From: Buddleja alternifolia
Lineage: Eukaryota > Streptophyta > Magnoliopsida > Lamiales > Scrophulariaceae
Assembly: GCA_019426215.1 (NCBI GenBank)
Contig: CM033394.1
Coordinates: forward strand, 34,904,423 to 34,968,422
Reading direction: 5' to 3'
Length of the DNA stretch: 64,000 nt
In this document: positions 1-11,468 of the stretch, piece after piece
Layout: every line of letters begins with the position of its first letter
Numbering within the stretch: position 1 is the first letter of the stretch
The notes under the pieces: model-generated
Seen by the model: only the letters and a program-made list of their open reading frames with translations
Databases searched by the model: none
Told to the model about the DNA's origin: nothing
Program-made: the position numbers and the translations under genes

Positions 1-932
1 CATCAGCCATTGTCTATATTCAAGCCAAACATAATTGTGGGTAAGAAAGGTAATTGTATTGCTGGTACATTTTCCCTCACTTTCTATTGGTGACATGAAA
101 TAAACCACAGACAAGTCACCTTTGCAAAATTCCCTCGTTAGTTTTGGCAAAAATATTGTGACCCCTTTTATAGGAATAAATTTAGTGGGTTAAAGAAAAT
201 TGGATAAGCATGGAAACTACTAAACCCATGTCCCTATAAAAGAATGAATTAATTTGTTTAGAAAAAGAAAAGACCAATAAGTTTGCATATTATTCTGAAA
301 TTGTCGTGTGAATGCATGCCTAAGTCTCCTTTAATTGATATCTATTGATTTATATGCTCATAGGACATCATAAATATATCTAGGATACTTTCAAATTGTC
401 ATACATATAGTTGAACATTTTGAGAAAGTCGGGAGGCAGCTCTCTTAAATTATTGTACTTATAAGCAGTTCAAACAAATATTTTCGTATTAAAAATTTAT
501 AGAGTTGATTCTTTAATTACTTCGGTCTATATAATTGACTTGGTGACTAATTGCCATTCATTTTCATTTATCATGTCATATATCAGTTTGATTTATGAGA
601 TTATGAAAAATCAAGACTAATGATGTTATTAGTGCTCTGATTAACTTAGACTTTTTTGTAAGCTTTAGCTGCCTGCATGAAGAACTTTCGAGAACAACTC
701 AGCTTGGGAAGCACTAAAAGAGTGCTTGTCGATATAAATTATTGAATTATGGTTTAAGATAATTTTCTCTTACATGCACATTAGATATTCTATGACTTTA
801 ATATTCATCATCAATTGAAATTAAATAAATGAAGAATTCACTTATTATGAGCATATATATGAGATGAGCTCTCTTATTTTTGTTGGACTTTTTTCTGAAC
901 TCATATGGTTAGAGTTCTTAAACTCATGGGTT
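1..932. other. Intergenic DNA, nothing recognised
   Basis: AT-rich sequence with no reading frame, RNA gene or terminal-repeat structure that I can support. It ends at the 5-bp target duplication (ATGGG, 933-937) of the LTR element that follows. Confidence 0.6.
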
Positions 933-937
933 ATGGG

Positions 938-1104
938 TGTTAGATATTATTATTGCTTTCCTAGTTAGCCAAGTATTCCTATTACCTTATTTATCTTTTA
1001 CCTTCTTTATAGTTTAGGGTTTCCTTGTATTCTCTTCTCTTGTAACTCTATAAATATGTTACTCAATAATACAAGTTCCCTACGGGGTTTTCTCTAATCT
1101 AACA
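938..1104 (+). repeat. LTR 1 of the TRIM-like array
   Basis: 167-bp repeat running TGTTAG to AACA. It includes a TATAAATA box (about 1050) and a CAATAATACAAGTTCCC block shared with the other two LTRs. It is preceded by target duplication ATGGG and followed directly by the primer-binding site at 1105-1116. Confidence 0.85.
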
Positions 1105-1116
1105 TGGTATCAGAGC
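1105..1116 (+). other. Primer-binding site (initiator Met tRNA)
   Basis: TGGTATCAGAGC directly abuts LTR 1. It is the standard plant Copia minus-strand primer site. A second copy with one change follows LTR 2 at 1929-1940. Confidence 0.85.
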
Positions 1117-1742
1117 CATGGCTTCGAGTCATGGTATCTCGATCTCTAGCTTCCGCCATCCTCAAATCGCCGACCCCGTCCGGCGCACCTTATCTAGTTT
1201 AGTTTAGGATAGTTTTTTTTTTTTTTTCAGAGAAAACCCCGTATCAAGTCGCCATCCCCGTCCGGCACTCCGTATCTAGTTTAGTGTTTCTCTATCTAAT
1301 TTCTTTTTTCTTTCTTTCTCCTATGGCCGCCGCCGCCAGCTTCTTCTCCCTTATCTCGTTTTCTCTTTTTGTTTTTCTATGGCCGCCGTCTTTTTATTTT
1401 ATGCCGCTGCCTTCTCTCTTTGGCCGCAGGCCGCCGCCGCTTTTAGTTTTGTTAGTTGTCGCCGCTCACCCTTTGAAAAGGAGGACTTGGAGCCGCCTTT
1501 TTATTTTATGCCGCCTTCTTCTCTCTTTGGCCGCGGGCTGATGCGCTTAGCCACCACCTTTAGTTTTGTTAGTTGTCGCTGCTCACCCTTAAAAAAATGA
1601 GGATTTGGAGCAGCCCCCCCGCCTCTTAAGGCCAACCGCCACCTTTTATTTTTGTCGCTGTCTTCTTTTCAAATTCTCTATGATCAGATTTCTATGGTCC
1701 AGTCTCAACATTCAAGACTCTCACGTTTCGACTGCGGGGGAC

Positions 1743-1928
1743 TGTTAGATAATATAATATCTTTCCATATCTTTCTAGCATTTATGTTAATTTAGGTTTC
1801 TTTATGTTTCCTTGTATTTATCTTTTTCTTGTTTATAGTTAGGGTTTCTTGTTTACCAAGTACATGTATCTCTATAAATATGTTATTCAGTAATACAAGT
1901 TCCCTACGGGGTTTTCTCTAATCTAACA
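1743..1928 (+). repeat. Shared middle LTR of the TRIM-like array
   Basis: 186-bp repeat diverged from the outer two in its 5' half but nearly identical in the last 60 bp. It is preceded by a purine tract (1733-1742) and followed by a primer site (1929-1940), so it serves both as 3' LTR of unit one and as 5' LTR of unit two. Confidence 0.8.
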
Positions 1929-2330
1929 TGGTATCAGAGTCATGGCTTCGAGCCATGGTATCTCGATCTCTAGCTTCCGCCATCCTCAAGTCGCCGACCC
2001 CGTCCGGCGCACCTTATCTAGTTTAGTTTAGGATAGTTTTTTTTTCTTTATCTTTGTTTATGTTGTCGCCGCTCACCCTTGGAAAAACAAGGAATGGAGT
2101 CGCCGCCTTATTTAATGGTTTTCAGACGAAACTGCTCCACATTGAGAAGCGTCTTCGTCGAACCACCGCCTTATTTAATGATTTCCAGACGAAATTGCTC
2201 CACCTTGAGAAACGTATTTGTCAAATTCTCTCTACTAAGCATTCTTTATGCCCGGACTGTCGTAACATTTTTTCTCGGTTTTTAGTTCAGTCTCAAAGTT
2301 CAAGATTTTCACGTTTCAACTGCGGGGGAG

Positions 2331-2526
2331 TGTTAAATATTATTATTGCTCTCCTAATTAGATTAGTATTATTATTGCTTTCCTAGTTAGACAAGTATTC
2401 CTATTACCTTATTTATCTTTTACCTTCTTTATAGTTTAGGGTTTCCTTGTATTCTCTTCTCTTGTAACTCTATAAATATGTTACTCAATAATACAAGTTC
2501 CCTACGGGGTTTTCTCTAATCTAACC
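2331..2526 (+). repeat. LTR 3 of the TRIM-like array
   Basis: Preceded by the purine tract at 2320-2330. It matches LTR 1 except for a small internal duplication of the TATTATTATTGC segment near its start, and a terminal CA changed to CC. Followed by the matching target duplication ATGGG (2527-2531). Confidence 0.85.
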
Positions 2527-2531
2527 ATGGG

Positions 2532-4660
2532 CACGTGAGTTGAGTATCTCTACTATGTGTTAAATTTTCTTTTATCACGAGAAAAGTCCAAAGATGTGCT
2601 TAGTAAAAATGAACAAAAACCTTTGCTAACAATACGAACTTTAAAATTTGAGATTCGATACGAGACCCCTATGAGAGTTCCTCAAAATCAAAAGTCTTGG
2701 TTGAGGCTAAAAAAGCTCTCAGAGATTCGGGAATAAGATTGAGGCTCCCACGAGAGCCACCACAACTCAAAGGTCTCGATCAAGCACAAATAAACTCCAT
2801 GAGATCTGAGAATCCTGAACAAGGCTCAAAGAAAAAAAACCCTCTAAACCCTAGGGTCTCCCTTGATGCAAAAAAATATCCTACAAATACATGAGTCTTA
2901 TAGAAAAAACTCCAACAAAGAGCTCCAGAGAATCGAATTCTTAGACATTTATTTTTGTAAAAAATCGAAACTATGAAACTTGAATGAAGTCAAGACATGG
3001 ATACTTATATATGCACAAATAAAAGAATATACTTTTCCCGAGCTTATCCAAGTTTGAGCAGAATATAACTCGTATATATATACAGGAAAAGCTTCTCGAG
3101 CTCATCTGAGCTCCAAAGAATTTTTGAAGTTGTATGTCTGAGTCCGATCTACACTACTCTCTTGGTAAAAAAAAAAAGGGTGCCAACATGTGTTGCTGAT
3201 ATTCCTGATTGACGACATTTTCTCAAACTTTTTTTAAGCATTTAAATTCGAACTGCCCTTGTAATTTTTTTGTGAAAATATCAACTGCAAAAAATGTTAC
3301 AAGACTTTACTGTGCTTCCAAAGTTTGTCCAACTGAACAAATCATAATTGTGCAAGTATATCCTATCAAGGTGCATGATACTTCTAATATAGCATTTATG
3401 ATGGCACCTTTAATGGATACAATATAGACCAGGCCACATTCAATATGCATAAAACTTGTTTGATCATATATTTTAGCTCTTTGAGGGATATTATTCAAGT
3501 GGGATACTCAAGATTCGACAACTAAAGTTCCATTTTTGTCTCTCATTTATTTTGGATCAAAACTTCTTATGAACTCAGTTTGGTAATCTCTTAGGAGGTA
3601 TTACAATTTGGCAGTAATGTTAGCGCATCCGCACACATCTTTGTTTACACATTTTTATTAAGAATTGACATAACTTTTGTCAAAATATCACATCCAATAA
3701 TTATTGTGATAATGAGTTTAGATATATTGTTTGTCTAATCTATTCTCTTAGTTCAGATGCATCCAAACTATGAGAGTGGGGGATTTATGATGTAAGTAAC
3801 ATATTTAATGTGCCAACAACTTACATAGTTAATTATTTGGATGGGCTACATCATGGTTCAGTCACAACAAACTTATATTGATTAGGGTTTATTGTGCCCT
3901 ATCAGGGACATACATAAATATTTTTATTTGGAGGAGGTAGGGGAAAATTCTTTAACTTTGTATATGATTTTCTTTCAATTATTTCTGACTTGAGTGTTGA
4001 AGAGCCAACTTCGGAAAAAATTTCAGCGCGCCTTCTAATGCTTTATTCTTTTGTAGGGCTAGAAAATTAACGAGAAAACTCATGGAGGAGATCTGAAACA
4101 TTTATGATGCAGAATTCGTCCGCATCAAGAACTTAATCCAAATTTTAAATGGAATTGGAATATTTTCTAACAAACCGTAATTTTAATAGAAAGTGTGTCC
4201 AATAATCTATATTGCACTGATGCAACAAAAATATATATGTGTAGTGTCCGTCAGATGTCAACACAAACATGCGTCGGACACTGCTCCGACATGTGCTAGA
4301 CACAGATTTGTCATGTCGGAATTTTAAATAAAAAAACCAAAAAAGTGTGACACCGTGTCAAACGCGGTTGTTAACTTGTCTGGCATGTTTTTCTTGCACA
4401 AAGTTGCTTCTACTCTAAACTGATTCAGGTTTGAAAAACTATCATTCTTATAATCTTTTTCTTCTTCCTTTGTATTCAACATTTGTCTCCATTGTTAAGT
4501 ACATGTTGGGATTAGGACGATGCATAGTAGACATACATATCTATGGTGGATTAAGGGACAGAGAAATGAGTGAAACTTATCGCTTTGGGAGAGAATAGCT
4601 GAGAGAAAGAGAATAGATACGTTAAATTGAGCATTGTTGAGCATTGAAGATAGCATTATG
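2532..4660. other. Intergenic DNA with decayed repeat scraps
   Basis: No host gene recognised. The stretch holds a Copia RNase H scrap on the - strand (about 3195-3500), a purine tract of the kind that precedes an LTR (GAGAGTGGGGGAT, about 3770), and a GTGTCC/GGACAC-rich patch at about 4235-4365. That patch resembles, in degenerate form, the hAT MITE at 25256-25436. Confidence 0.45.
3195..3500 (-). pseudogene. Copia RNase H C-terminal scrap
   Basis: The - strand reads VDIFTKKLQGQFEF near 3270-3230. This resembles the conserved end of Copia polyproteins (ADIFTK-L), followed by loss of frame. The upstream - strand frame (3498-3307) contains HIECG, possibly the KHIE stretch of the same domain, but it aligns poorly with the family. 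I read this as the tail of a rotted Copia pol gene; a chance resemblance is possible because only about 12 residues are convincing. Confidence 0.4.
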
Positions 4661-4667
4661 CACTTGA

Positions 4668-5785
4668 TTACTCTTTTTTTTTTTTTTAAAGAGCACTGAA
4701 TATGCTCTTTTTTTCTTTTTTATTTTTTTATTCTGAGGGAAAGGGGCTACCCTAGTCTACTTAACTTGACAAACCCAGGTTGGTAATCAGAGTAAGGGGC
4801 CATGTCATGCCTCCTTATCCTGGTTCAATAAATCATGCATCTACGAGTCCGGTCGCTCAATACTTACCATAGCCTGGTTGGCTTCCCGCCACACGCTCAC
4901 TACCTAAGGTAATTTTAGCATACTGCGAATGCCCTCAATTGTCTCGAAGTGATGATGTTCGAACGATGTGTCTCTAATATGCACTAGGGCTTCCCGACAG
5001 TAGATTTTGAGAATAATATCTTCTTTCCCGAGTTCCATGCAAACTCCAGGCCATGTAAAATAGCTTCCCATTTAGCTTCTAAAATCGTATCAGAGTTAGT
5101 TCGACCTCTGAACCCACCTAGCTAATCTCTCTTATCATTGTACATAAGACCCCCAATTCCGACAACAGTGGTATTCATGCGTTGTCTAGCCTCCACAACC
5201 ACATCCACGTTTATCTTGCAAGTTCCAGCTGTGAGATTTGTCCAGCCCATTTGCACGTTCCAACTCACAGTATCAGGATCAATATCGTCTCACTTGCGAG
5301 CTTTTGTTACTGGTTGTTAAATCAGATGGACATCAAGTTAGGGGTGTCTATGTTGTCCTCCTGTATCCTAATTTCGACCCTGCCAAAGAAGGTTTGGAGT
5401 TACAGTAAAGGTACGATTTGGATGAAAGATTCCAGTCCACTCAATTTGTCATCATGTGTGTAAAGAACATCATATTGGTAATGGGGCACCACTATTTGTG
5501 TCCACACATCCTTCGCCCATGGGCAATCCGGATGGGCATGTAGGTTCGATTCATCCGAGTGTCCACAAAAAGGACACTGAGCCGTAGTGGTAATGCCTCT
5601 TTGGTGAAGCTGAAGAGTTGTAAGGACTTTGTCGTGACTTTTACATCTAAAGGCACCCGACACCAATCCTTTTCCTCGTCAGTCTTATTCGCATCTTCCG
5701 TAAGTAAACTATACCCACTTTTGCAGCTATGCTGCTCATCTACCGAATGCATCCAAATCGTCAAGTCATCTCGATCATGATGTCT
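4668..5785 (-). mobile_element. 5'-truncated L1-type LINE fragment
   Basis: A - strand fragment carrying the last third of a plant L1 ORF2: reverse-transcriptase zinc-binding domain (5764-5400), then an RNase H domain (about 5240-4900), then a 3' UTR ending in an A-rich tail seen as T-runs at 4673-4687 and 4708-4729. Endonuclease and RT domains are absent, as expected from 5' truncation during target-primed reverse transcription. The 3' UTR contains GACAAACCCAGGTT (plus-strand sense), close to GACAAACCCGGGTTT at the same place in the full-length LINE at 57391-63498, so the two are related families. No clear target duplication was found. Confidence 0.75.
4900..5764 (-). pseudogene. LINE ORF2 remnant: zf-RVT plus RNase H
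   Basis: The zinc-binding domain is split over two frames: CKSGYSLLTEDANK at its start (frame 5764-5492), then TTAQCPFCGHSDESNLHAH and WAKDVWTQIV (frame 5666-5400). It has the C-x2-C and H/C pattern typical of plant LINE zf-RVT domains. Further along, about 5215-5020 reads CKINVDVVVEARQR, VGIGGLMYNDKRD and LEAKWEAILHGLEFA, matching the RNase H fold seen in plant non-LTR elements, with an in-frame stop. At least one frameshift and one stop make it non-functional. Confidence 0.75.
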
Positions 5786-6162
5786 ATCGAGGCCTATCGA
5801 GGTCGATCATACTTATCTCGCTCTTCACGTCTGCTGGCATGTGTGTGAGGTCCCTCCAATCCCAACCCAGATTAGGTCGATCAAAACTTGATTGAGACCT
5901 ATGGGCCAAAAATTTGCATGTGGCTCGACAATGGCCCAATCTTCTAATAAATCCAAGCTAATTTTAATTTTAAGTTTGTTGCTTTTTTTTTTTAATTTTT
6001 CTTTGAAGAGCATTAATTTTATTGGTCATATGGAAATTTACAACGTAAAGAAAAAATATATATATATATATATTATATTCGTGTCTGAGCCATGTAGCGT
6101 CCTAAGTATTTTTAATATTTTCGTGTTCTCGGGCCAATATCGAGTCGCGTGTGTGTTCGTGC
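5786..6162. other. Intergenic DNA with a short TA microsatellite
   Basis: AT-rich spacer between the LINE fragment and the hAT element. It contains a TA run near 6056-6074. No gene recognised. Confidence 0.6.
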
Positions 6163-6170
6163 ATCATTGC

Positions 6171-6375
6171 TAGGGATGGCAATGAGACCGGGTCTAACGA
6201 GTACCCGTCCCGGACCCGTCCCTAATGGGGCGGGAATGAGTCCAAAAAAATGGGACCGGGTCCGGGTTCGGGTTTCGAAATTCAAGACCCGGCCGGGTCC
6301 GGGACGGGAAACGAGTCCTGTCGATACTCGTCCCGGACCCGGACCCGGTCCCGATCCCGGACCCGGTCTCGGTCC
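6171..6375 (+). repeat. hAT left terminal and subterminal repeats
   Basis: Terminal TAGGGATGGCAA followed by about ten copies of CCGGGTCC or GGACCCGG words in both orientations. This GC-rich block stands out from AT-rich surroundings and pairs with 15947-16124. Such arrays are where hAT transposases bind. Confidence 0.8.
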
Positions 6376-8317
6376 CTTTAGTATAATATATAGTTTTTTA
6401 AATATATAATTATATTAAGTGAGTTAGTAAACTACAAACCCTACCTCTCCCTCACAAAAAAACGCAACCTTCTGTTCTACTGCCTTTACTCCCCCCTCCT
6501 AACTCCTTCAGCCAAAACCAAACAGAAGAGAAAACCCTCGGCGCCTCCCAAGTCCCCATCGTTCCGCGACGGCGGCGAAGACAGAACAGAACGGCGCCTC
6601 CCAAGTCCGAATTGTTACGCTCAAGCTTTAATTTCTCAAGAGGTGAACTCACTCGACTTTAATTTTCTAAGTTCTTATGTGATATGCTTTAGACTTTTGA
6701 TCTATGTTCATGAATGAAATTAGTGTATGTTTTGAAAATTGTACCTTTGGTGAAATTAGTGTATGTTTTGATCTATGTTAATGGCGATTGTTCATTTGTT
6801 TGTATGGAAATTTGGTCGAACAGTTGGTGGGAGTACACCATCTCCATCAGTTTACCGTGAAGTTGAACAAACATCCATATGTGTTTACTAAAAAAGGGTT
6901 AAAAAAATCCCACCCAAAATCTCTTTGTGGTGAAGCCATAGCACCCTCATGGGGTATTCATGTAAAAATACCCACAAACATTTTTCTCCTCATTTTCTTC
7001 CTCAGAAGGTCTTCTGGACTTGTAGTGGAAAATAGGGATGGCTGATGTGGAATGTGGGTTTCTTTGGTGGGTTCAGAAGGGGTTTGCTGAAGGAATTATG
7101 AATGTATAATTAGGGATGTTTGCTTATGTCAGTTTTTAGCAATGGTTTTAATATCAGCTTAAACAAATCAGAGTAGCATGTGGTTTGAGTCTTCAACGAC
7201 TATTAATCCATCCCCTCACTTATTGTGTAATAAGCGTAAAATAGATTCTTTTTTTGTAAAATTTATAACTTGTCTTTATAATTTCACAGATGGTATCACA
7301 AGGAGTAGAATCCGTTCAGTCAATCAATCATGGAGATGACAATATAGAAATTGAAATGATAGAAGGAAATAATCATGAGGAGGAATGTGCTACTTTAGAA
7401 ACTGATGATATTCGACCTCAAGAGAGTGGGAAGAGAAAACAAACATCTAAGATGTGGGAACACTTCAAAAAAGTAAAGGTTGATGATATGCAATATGCAG
7501 AGTGCAAGTATTGCAAGATTCATCTTAAAGCTCCTCCTGGTTTTAGGACCACAGGTTTGTTTAAGCACTACCAAAAGGCTTGCAAAAGACGTCCAAATGG
7601 CTTGGATATTCGTCAAAGTCTAATCAAGACAAGTAAGAAAGTTAGTGGAGCTGAAGAGCTTACAACACATATTTTCAGTCAAGAATATACGAGGAGTGAG
7701 CTTGCGAGAATGGTTATCTTGCATGATTATCCACTTAGTATAGTTGAGCATGTCGGGTTCCGGAGATATAGTGCTAGTCTTCAACCGGCCTTTACCATGA
7801 TATCAAGAAACACTTTAAAAAATGATATTTTTAGCATTTATAATGATGAGAAGGTCAAATTTTATAAGTCCTTGGAGAAGCTTAAGTGTCGTGTTGCAAT
7901 TACAACTGATATGTGGACAGCGAGCAACAACAAAAAGGGTTTCATGGCAATTACTGCACATTTTATTGATGACTCGTGGAGATTACAAAGTTGCATTTTA
8001 AGGTAACTTTAATTTTCAATACTTTATATTATATTTTTGTTATATGTATTTAGAAATGTAATTATAATATTTTATTATTTAATAGGTTTGTTTATGTCCC
8101 GGCTCCACATACAACAGATGTGCTATGTGATTTGCTAGCTAACGCATTGATGGATTGGAATATTGATCGTAAAGTATCAACAATCACGGTAGATAATTGC
8201 ACGACAAATGACGCAATGCTCAGACGGCTATTGGACAGACTCCCTACGAAAGACATGCTTTTAGATGGAAAGGTACTTCATATGCGCTGTTGTGCTCACA
8301 TTTTGAATTTAATTGTG

Positions 8318-9760
8318 TGACACGCGAATTCCTAGCAAGTATACTAGGTCGTGCAAAGTAATAAAGTGGATTATTAAGCTCGGGGTGTATCGTCTCCACA
8401 GGGACAATTGGATTCAATGCTCGTAATTGCTATATTATCTAACTCTAAGCTAAATCAAATTATAAGGTGATTGATGTTTATACTATGAAAATAATCAAAG
8501 ATAAATATGTGATAAACAAGATAATTAATCAAATGGAATGAGATGATTGGGTTATGATCCTACTATGTTCTATCCTATGCTCATGAACTTCTCAATTATC
8601 CGGATTCTTAGAACGTTCTTGATATGGCGAAACCCCCTAATGTATTTATTACTCAATCTCTTGAAATAACAAGCCTATACTAGTTAACAACTTCCTATAT
8701 CTCTATAGTGAAGATTGAATTAACTAACATGCATTTAGGTTCAAAGGAATTCCTTGTTTACGAAGATCCTACATTCAATCGGGTCATCTTATCACAAAAA
8801 GCCACACAACGCAATCGATTCTATCTCTAGTCAATTGTTACGTTATGATGTTTGATTTTTCGATCTCCCTTTATCTATCTCCTCTCGGTCTCAAGACAAA
8901 GCATTATATCAAATACATGGTGATCATTCATGTGAAAGCATTAAGCACAAAATCAAACATGTAACAAGAATGTAATAAATCCGGAAATTAATGATTCATT
9001 AAACACAAAACATCACAAAGTATTCACATAACCCAATCAAATAAGTACTTAGCTCATACTTACAATAACAAGTAACTCAACAATTCTATAAGACATAGTT
9101 GATGAACTAATCAAAGAGAAAGAGTTGAATTACTCCCTATTACAAAGTGTGAATCCAAGGTTTGATGATGAAAATGATGATAATGAGGATGATGATGACT
9201 CTTCAAGCTTCCTTAGGACCTCCCATGGCTTCCCCTTAGTGTTTTGGAGCATTTCCAGCCTTTAGGTAAGTGAAGAATGTGTTTAAAAGTCCAAAAACGG
9301 CGGATATAAAAGTTAGGGCACGGGAAAAAGGACACTGAATTTTCGGACCGCGGTCTTGCGCCGCGGTCGTCTCACGCAGAATTCGCAGCTTTCGTATTTT
9401 GATCATAACTATCTCTACAGATGTCGGATTGAGATGATTCAAGTTGCTACGTGAAGCGAAGACACAGATCTACAATATTGTAGAAGAAACCTTGATCTGA
9501 TTCGGCATATAAGTAGACGAAAATTGCATGTATATATGAGCATTGTGTAAAATCTTTCATCAACTATCTTCTTTTGTTTCTTTCTTCAATTTCAAGCTAA
9601 ATTTGGATCTCCTTTCTCGTCTTTCACGCATAAATCAACTTGTATCCTACAAAACAAAATCTATACCAATCAAAGCATTATGAGGGATAAAAAGTGATCA
9701 AAGTGACGATCAAATCATATTGAAATGGGGCATAAAATACTGTAAAATATGAACTTATCA
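8318..9760 (-). repeat. 3' LTR of the Gypsy element in hAT
   Basis: 1443 bp. Relative to the other LTR I see four substitutions (near 8381, 8973, 9255 and 9530). It contains a CG-rich palindromic patch (ACCGCGGTCTTGCGCCGCGGT near 9347) in otherwise AT-rich DNA. The small frame at 9236-9442 is an LTR reading repeated in the partner LTR, not a gene. Confidence 0.92.
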
Positions 9761-9776
9761 ACTACCCCCCAACTAG
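9761..9776 (-). other. Polypurine tract
   Basis: The - strand reads AGTTGGGGGGTAGT immediately before the 3' LTR start TGATAAG. A similar G-tract (TTAGTTGGGGGGTGGG on the - strand, about 11160-11145) lies inside the element and may be a second internal tract. Confidence 0.75.
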
Positions 9777-11468
9777 GCTATGATCGTCTCGATCAATAAA
9801 TGGCGAACAAGTGCACATAAGTTCTGATTTTACAACTTGGTTTGGGATCTTGAAAGGTTTCATGTCTCAAAAATCAAGCACGTATAAGAATTAAACTCTT
9901 GAAAATGATCATGACAAGTTACACTTTACCTAGAACACTCAACAATTTGAAAGCCCCCAAACATCTTCGAATCCATCTCTAAATCATGAACTCCAAATCT
10001 ATTTTCATGTCAAGAGCACACTTTAAACAAGATTATGCAAACTCATTAGATAATAAAAACATTAAAACACTTCAAAACTTTGTTAACCAATCAATGTGCA
10101 TGAAACATGAAAGTCAAGATCAAAAGGTCTTTTTGGCTTGTAACGTAAGGCTAGGTAATGGCTTGGACGGGAATATATGGATAAAGTGACTAAACTCAAG
10201 AGAGCATACAACCCAATATCATTGAGCTAAACACTCACTCATCAATCGAATAAATCTCTACATCTCGCCACTTATAGCTTTTCAATTTCTTTTCCCCGTT
10301 GAACTCATAACCCCAAAATTTACTTCTTTCGATGCTAGGGGTGGAAAAAAAATGATTCCCAAACCAAATAAATCACGTTGAAGATCAGTTCATAGCCAAG
10401 TCGAGAGAGAGCTCGCATAATATATTTTTAGGTAACTTTCAATCTCTCGACTCTTTAGCCAACTTACAACATTTCTTTTTTTCTCTCTTTATTTCACATA
10501 AACTCAAGACCCCAAAAATTCTCAACATCACCAAGAACTAACGCACCTCTTAACCCATTATTCTATGAGATTCAATAACCAAAACAAAGCGTAAACCCAA
10601 AATAAAGCCAAATGATATGAAGATATATGCTCTCTTACTTGGGAAATAGACTTTGTTTTTCTTTCTTTTAGGTTAACGGGTGGTTGGTGTGGCTTGCGAA
10701 AGAAAATCGAATGGTGGTTTTTAGTGTGCTTAACACACTCCATTCTTATCAATACGGCTCAAAATAAGGTCTAGAGATTATGTAATATCGTGAAGACCAA
10801 TTTTAAGGTTAAAGAAAATGAAAGATGGCCTAAATCATTTCATGACTTCGCACACTCAACACACACTTCAAAGTTGACAAAATTGAAAGTTCAATGCTTT
10901 AAATCCTCAACAATTCACATAAGCATGGCTAAAAAGGCTTTCACATATAAAATACGACAAATGATTTCATCTTAGATGAAGTAGAGACACTCAAATGAAT
11001 CATGCTCCAAGCAAAAGTATAACAAATCATGAAAATGAAATCATTGATTATCACAGTTTTGTAATCCCAAATCAAGTATGAAACTTTACAAATGAGTACA
11101 AGTTACACCATATTGCCACATCACAAGTATATTGAGACGTCAAACCCACCCCCCAACTAATCTAGCACATTGTCCCCAATGAGCGGACATACACATGTAA
11201 AGTAAAGGAAGGAAAGACGTCCCTGATGTTTGAAGCTAAGTGATGTCCAAAAAGCGAAAGAGCAACAAGGCGAAGAGTCTGACAATAAAGCCTAGCCATC
11301 TGTGAAGTTAGAAAAACAAGAAGAGACAAAAAACATCATCATGGTAACTAAGAACACATAAAACGACAAAACAAAAAAAAATATGGAAACAAAAGAAAGC
11401 ATGTAAAACGTGGGTTGCCTCCCACGAAGCGCTTGTTTTAAGTCATTAGCTCGACTCCCTTGCACTGC
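9777..11468 (-). other. Gypsy internal 3' region without coding potential
   Basis: About 1.7 kb between the single long ORF and the 3' polypurine tract. It has no convincing frame on either strand; listed frames such as 9986-10189 and 10558-10752 show no domain. It contains the G-tract near 11150 and the block GGGTTGCCTCCCACGAAGCG at 11411-11430, which I recall as a recurrent word in plant Gypsy elements. The enzymatic pol genes that should be here are missing. Confidence 0.6.

Larger units (their letters stand above)
938..2526 (+). mobile_element. Tandem three-LTR TRIM-like Copia derivative
   Basis: Three related LTRs (938-1104, 1743-1928, 2331-2526) alternate with two short internal regions (1105-1742 and 1929-2330). 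Each internal region opens with a primer-binding site matching initiator-Met tRNA (TGGTATCAGAG, immediately after the LTR) and ends with a purine tract (TGCGGGGGA) just before the next LTR. The LTRs start TGTTA and the first two end AACA; the last ends AACC. The 5 bp ATGGG flank the whole array (933-937 and 2527-2531), so the outer ends are one insertion event. No gag or pol frame is present; the small frames inside are low-complexity Pro/Ala/Arg readings of GCC-rich DNA. Size and content fit a terminal-repeat retrotransposon in miniature, mobilised in trans, that has become an LTR-internal-LTR-internal-LTR dimer. Confidence 0.85.

Noticed and set aside
1284..1600. Overlapping Leu/Pro/Phe-rich frames
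   Set aside because: GCC- and TTC-rich DNA inside the TRIM-like element; the frames are not shared by the second internal region.
3770..4000. Purine tract GAGAGTGGGGGAT followed by a possible LTR
   Set aside because: No second LTR copy, primer site or target duplication found, so kept only as a note in the intergenic entry.
9236..9442. 68-codon - strand frame, nearly identical to one at 13925-14131
   Set aside because: The two are the same position in the two LTRs of one element. No start context or domain; duplication explains the conservation.
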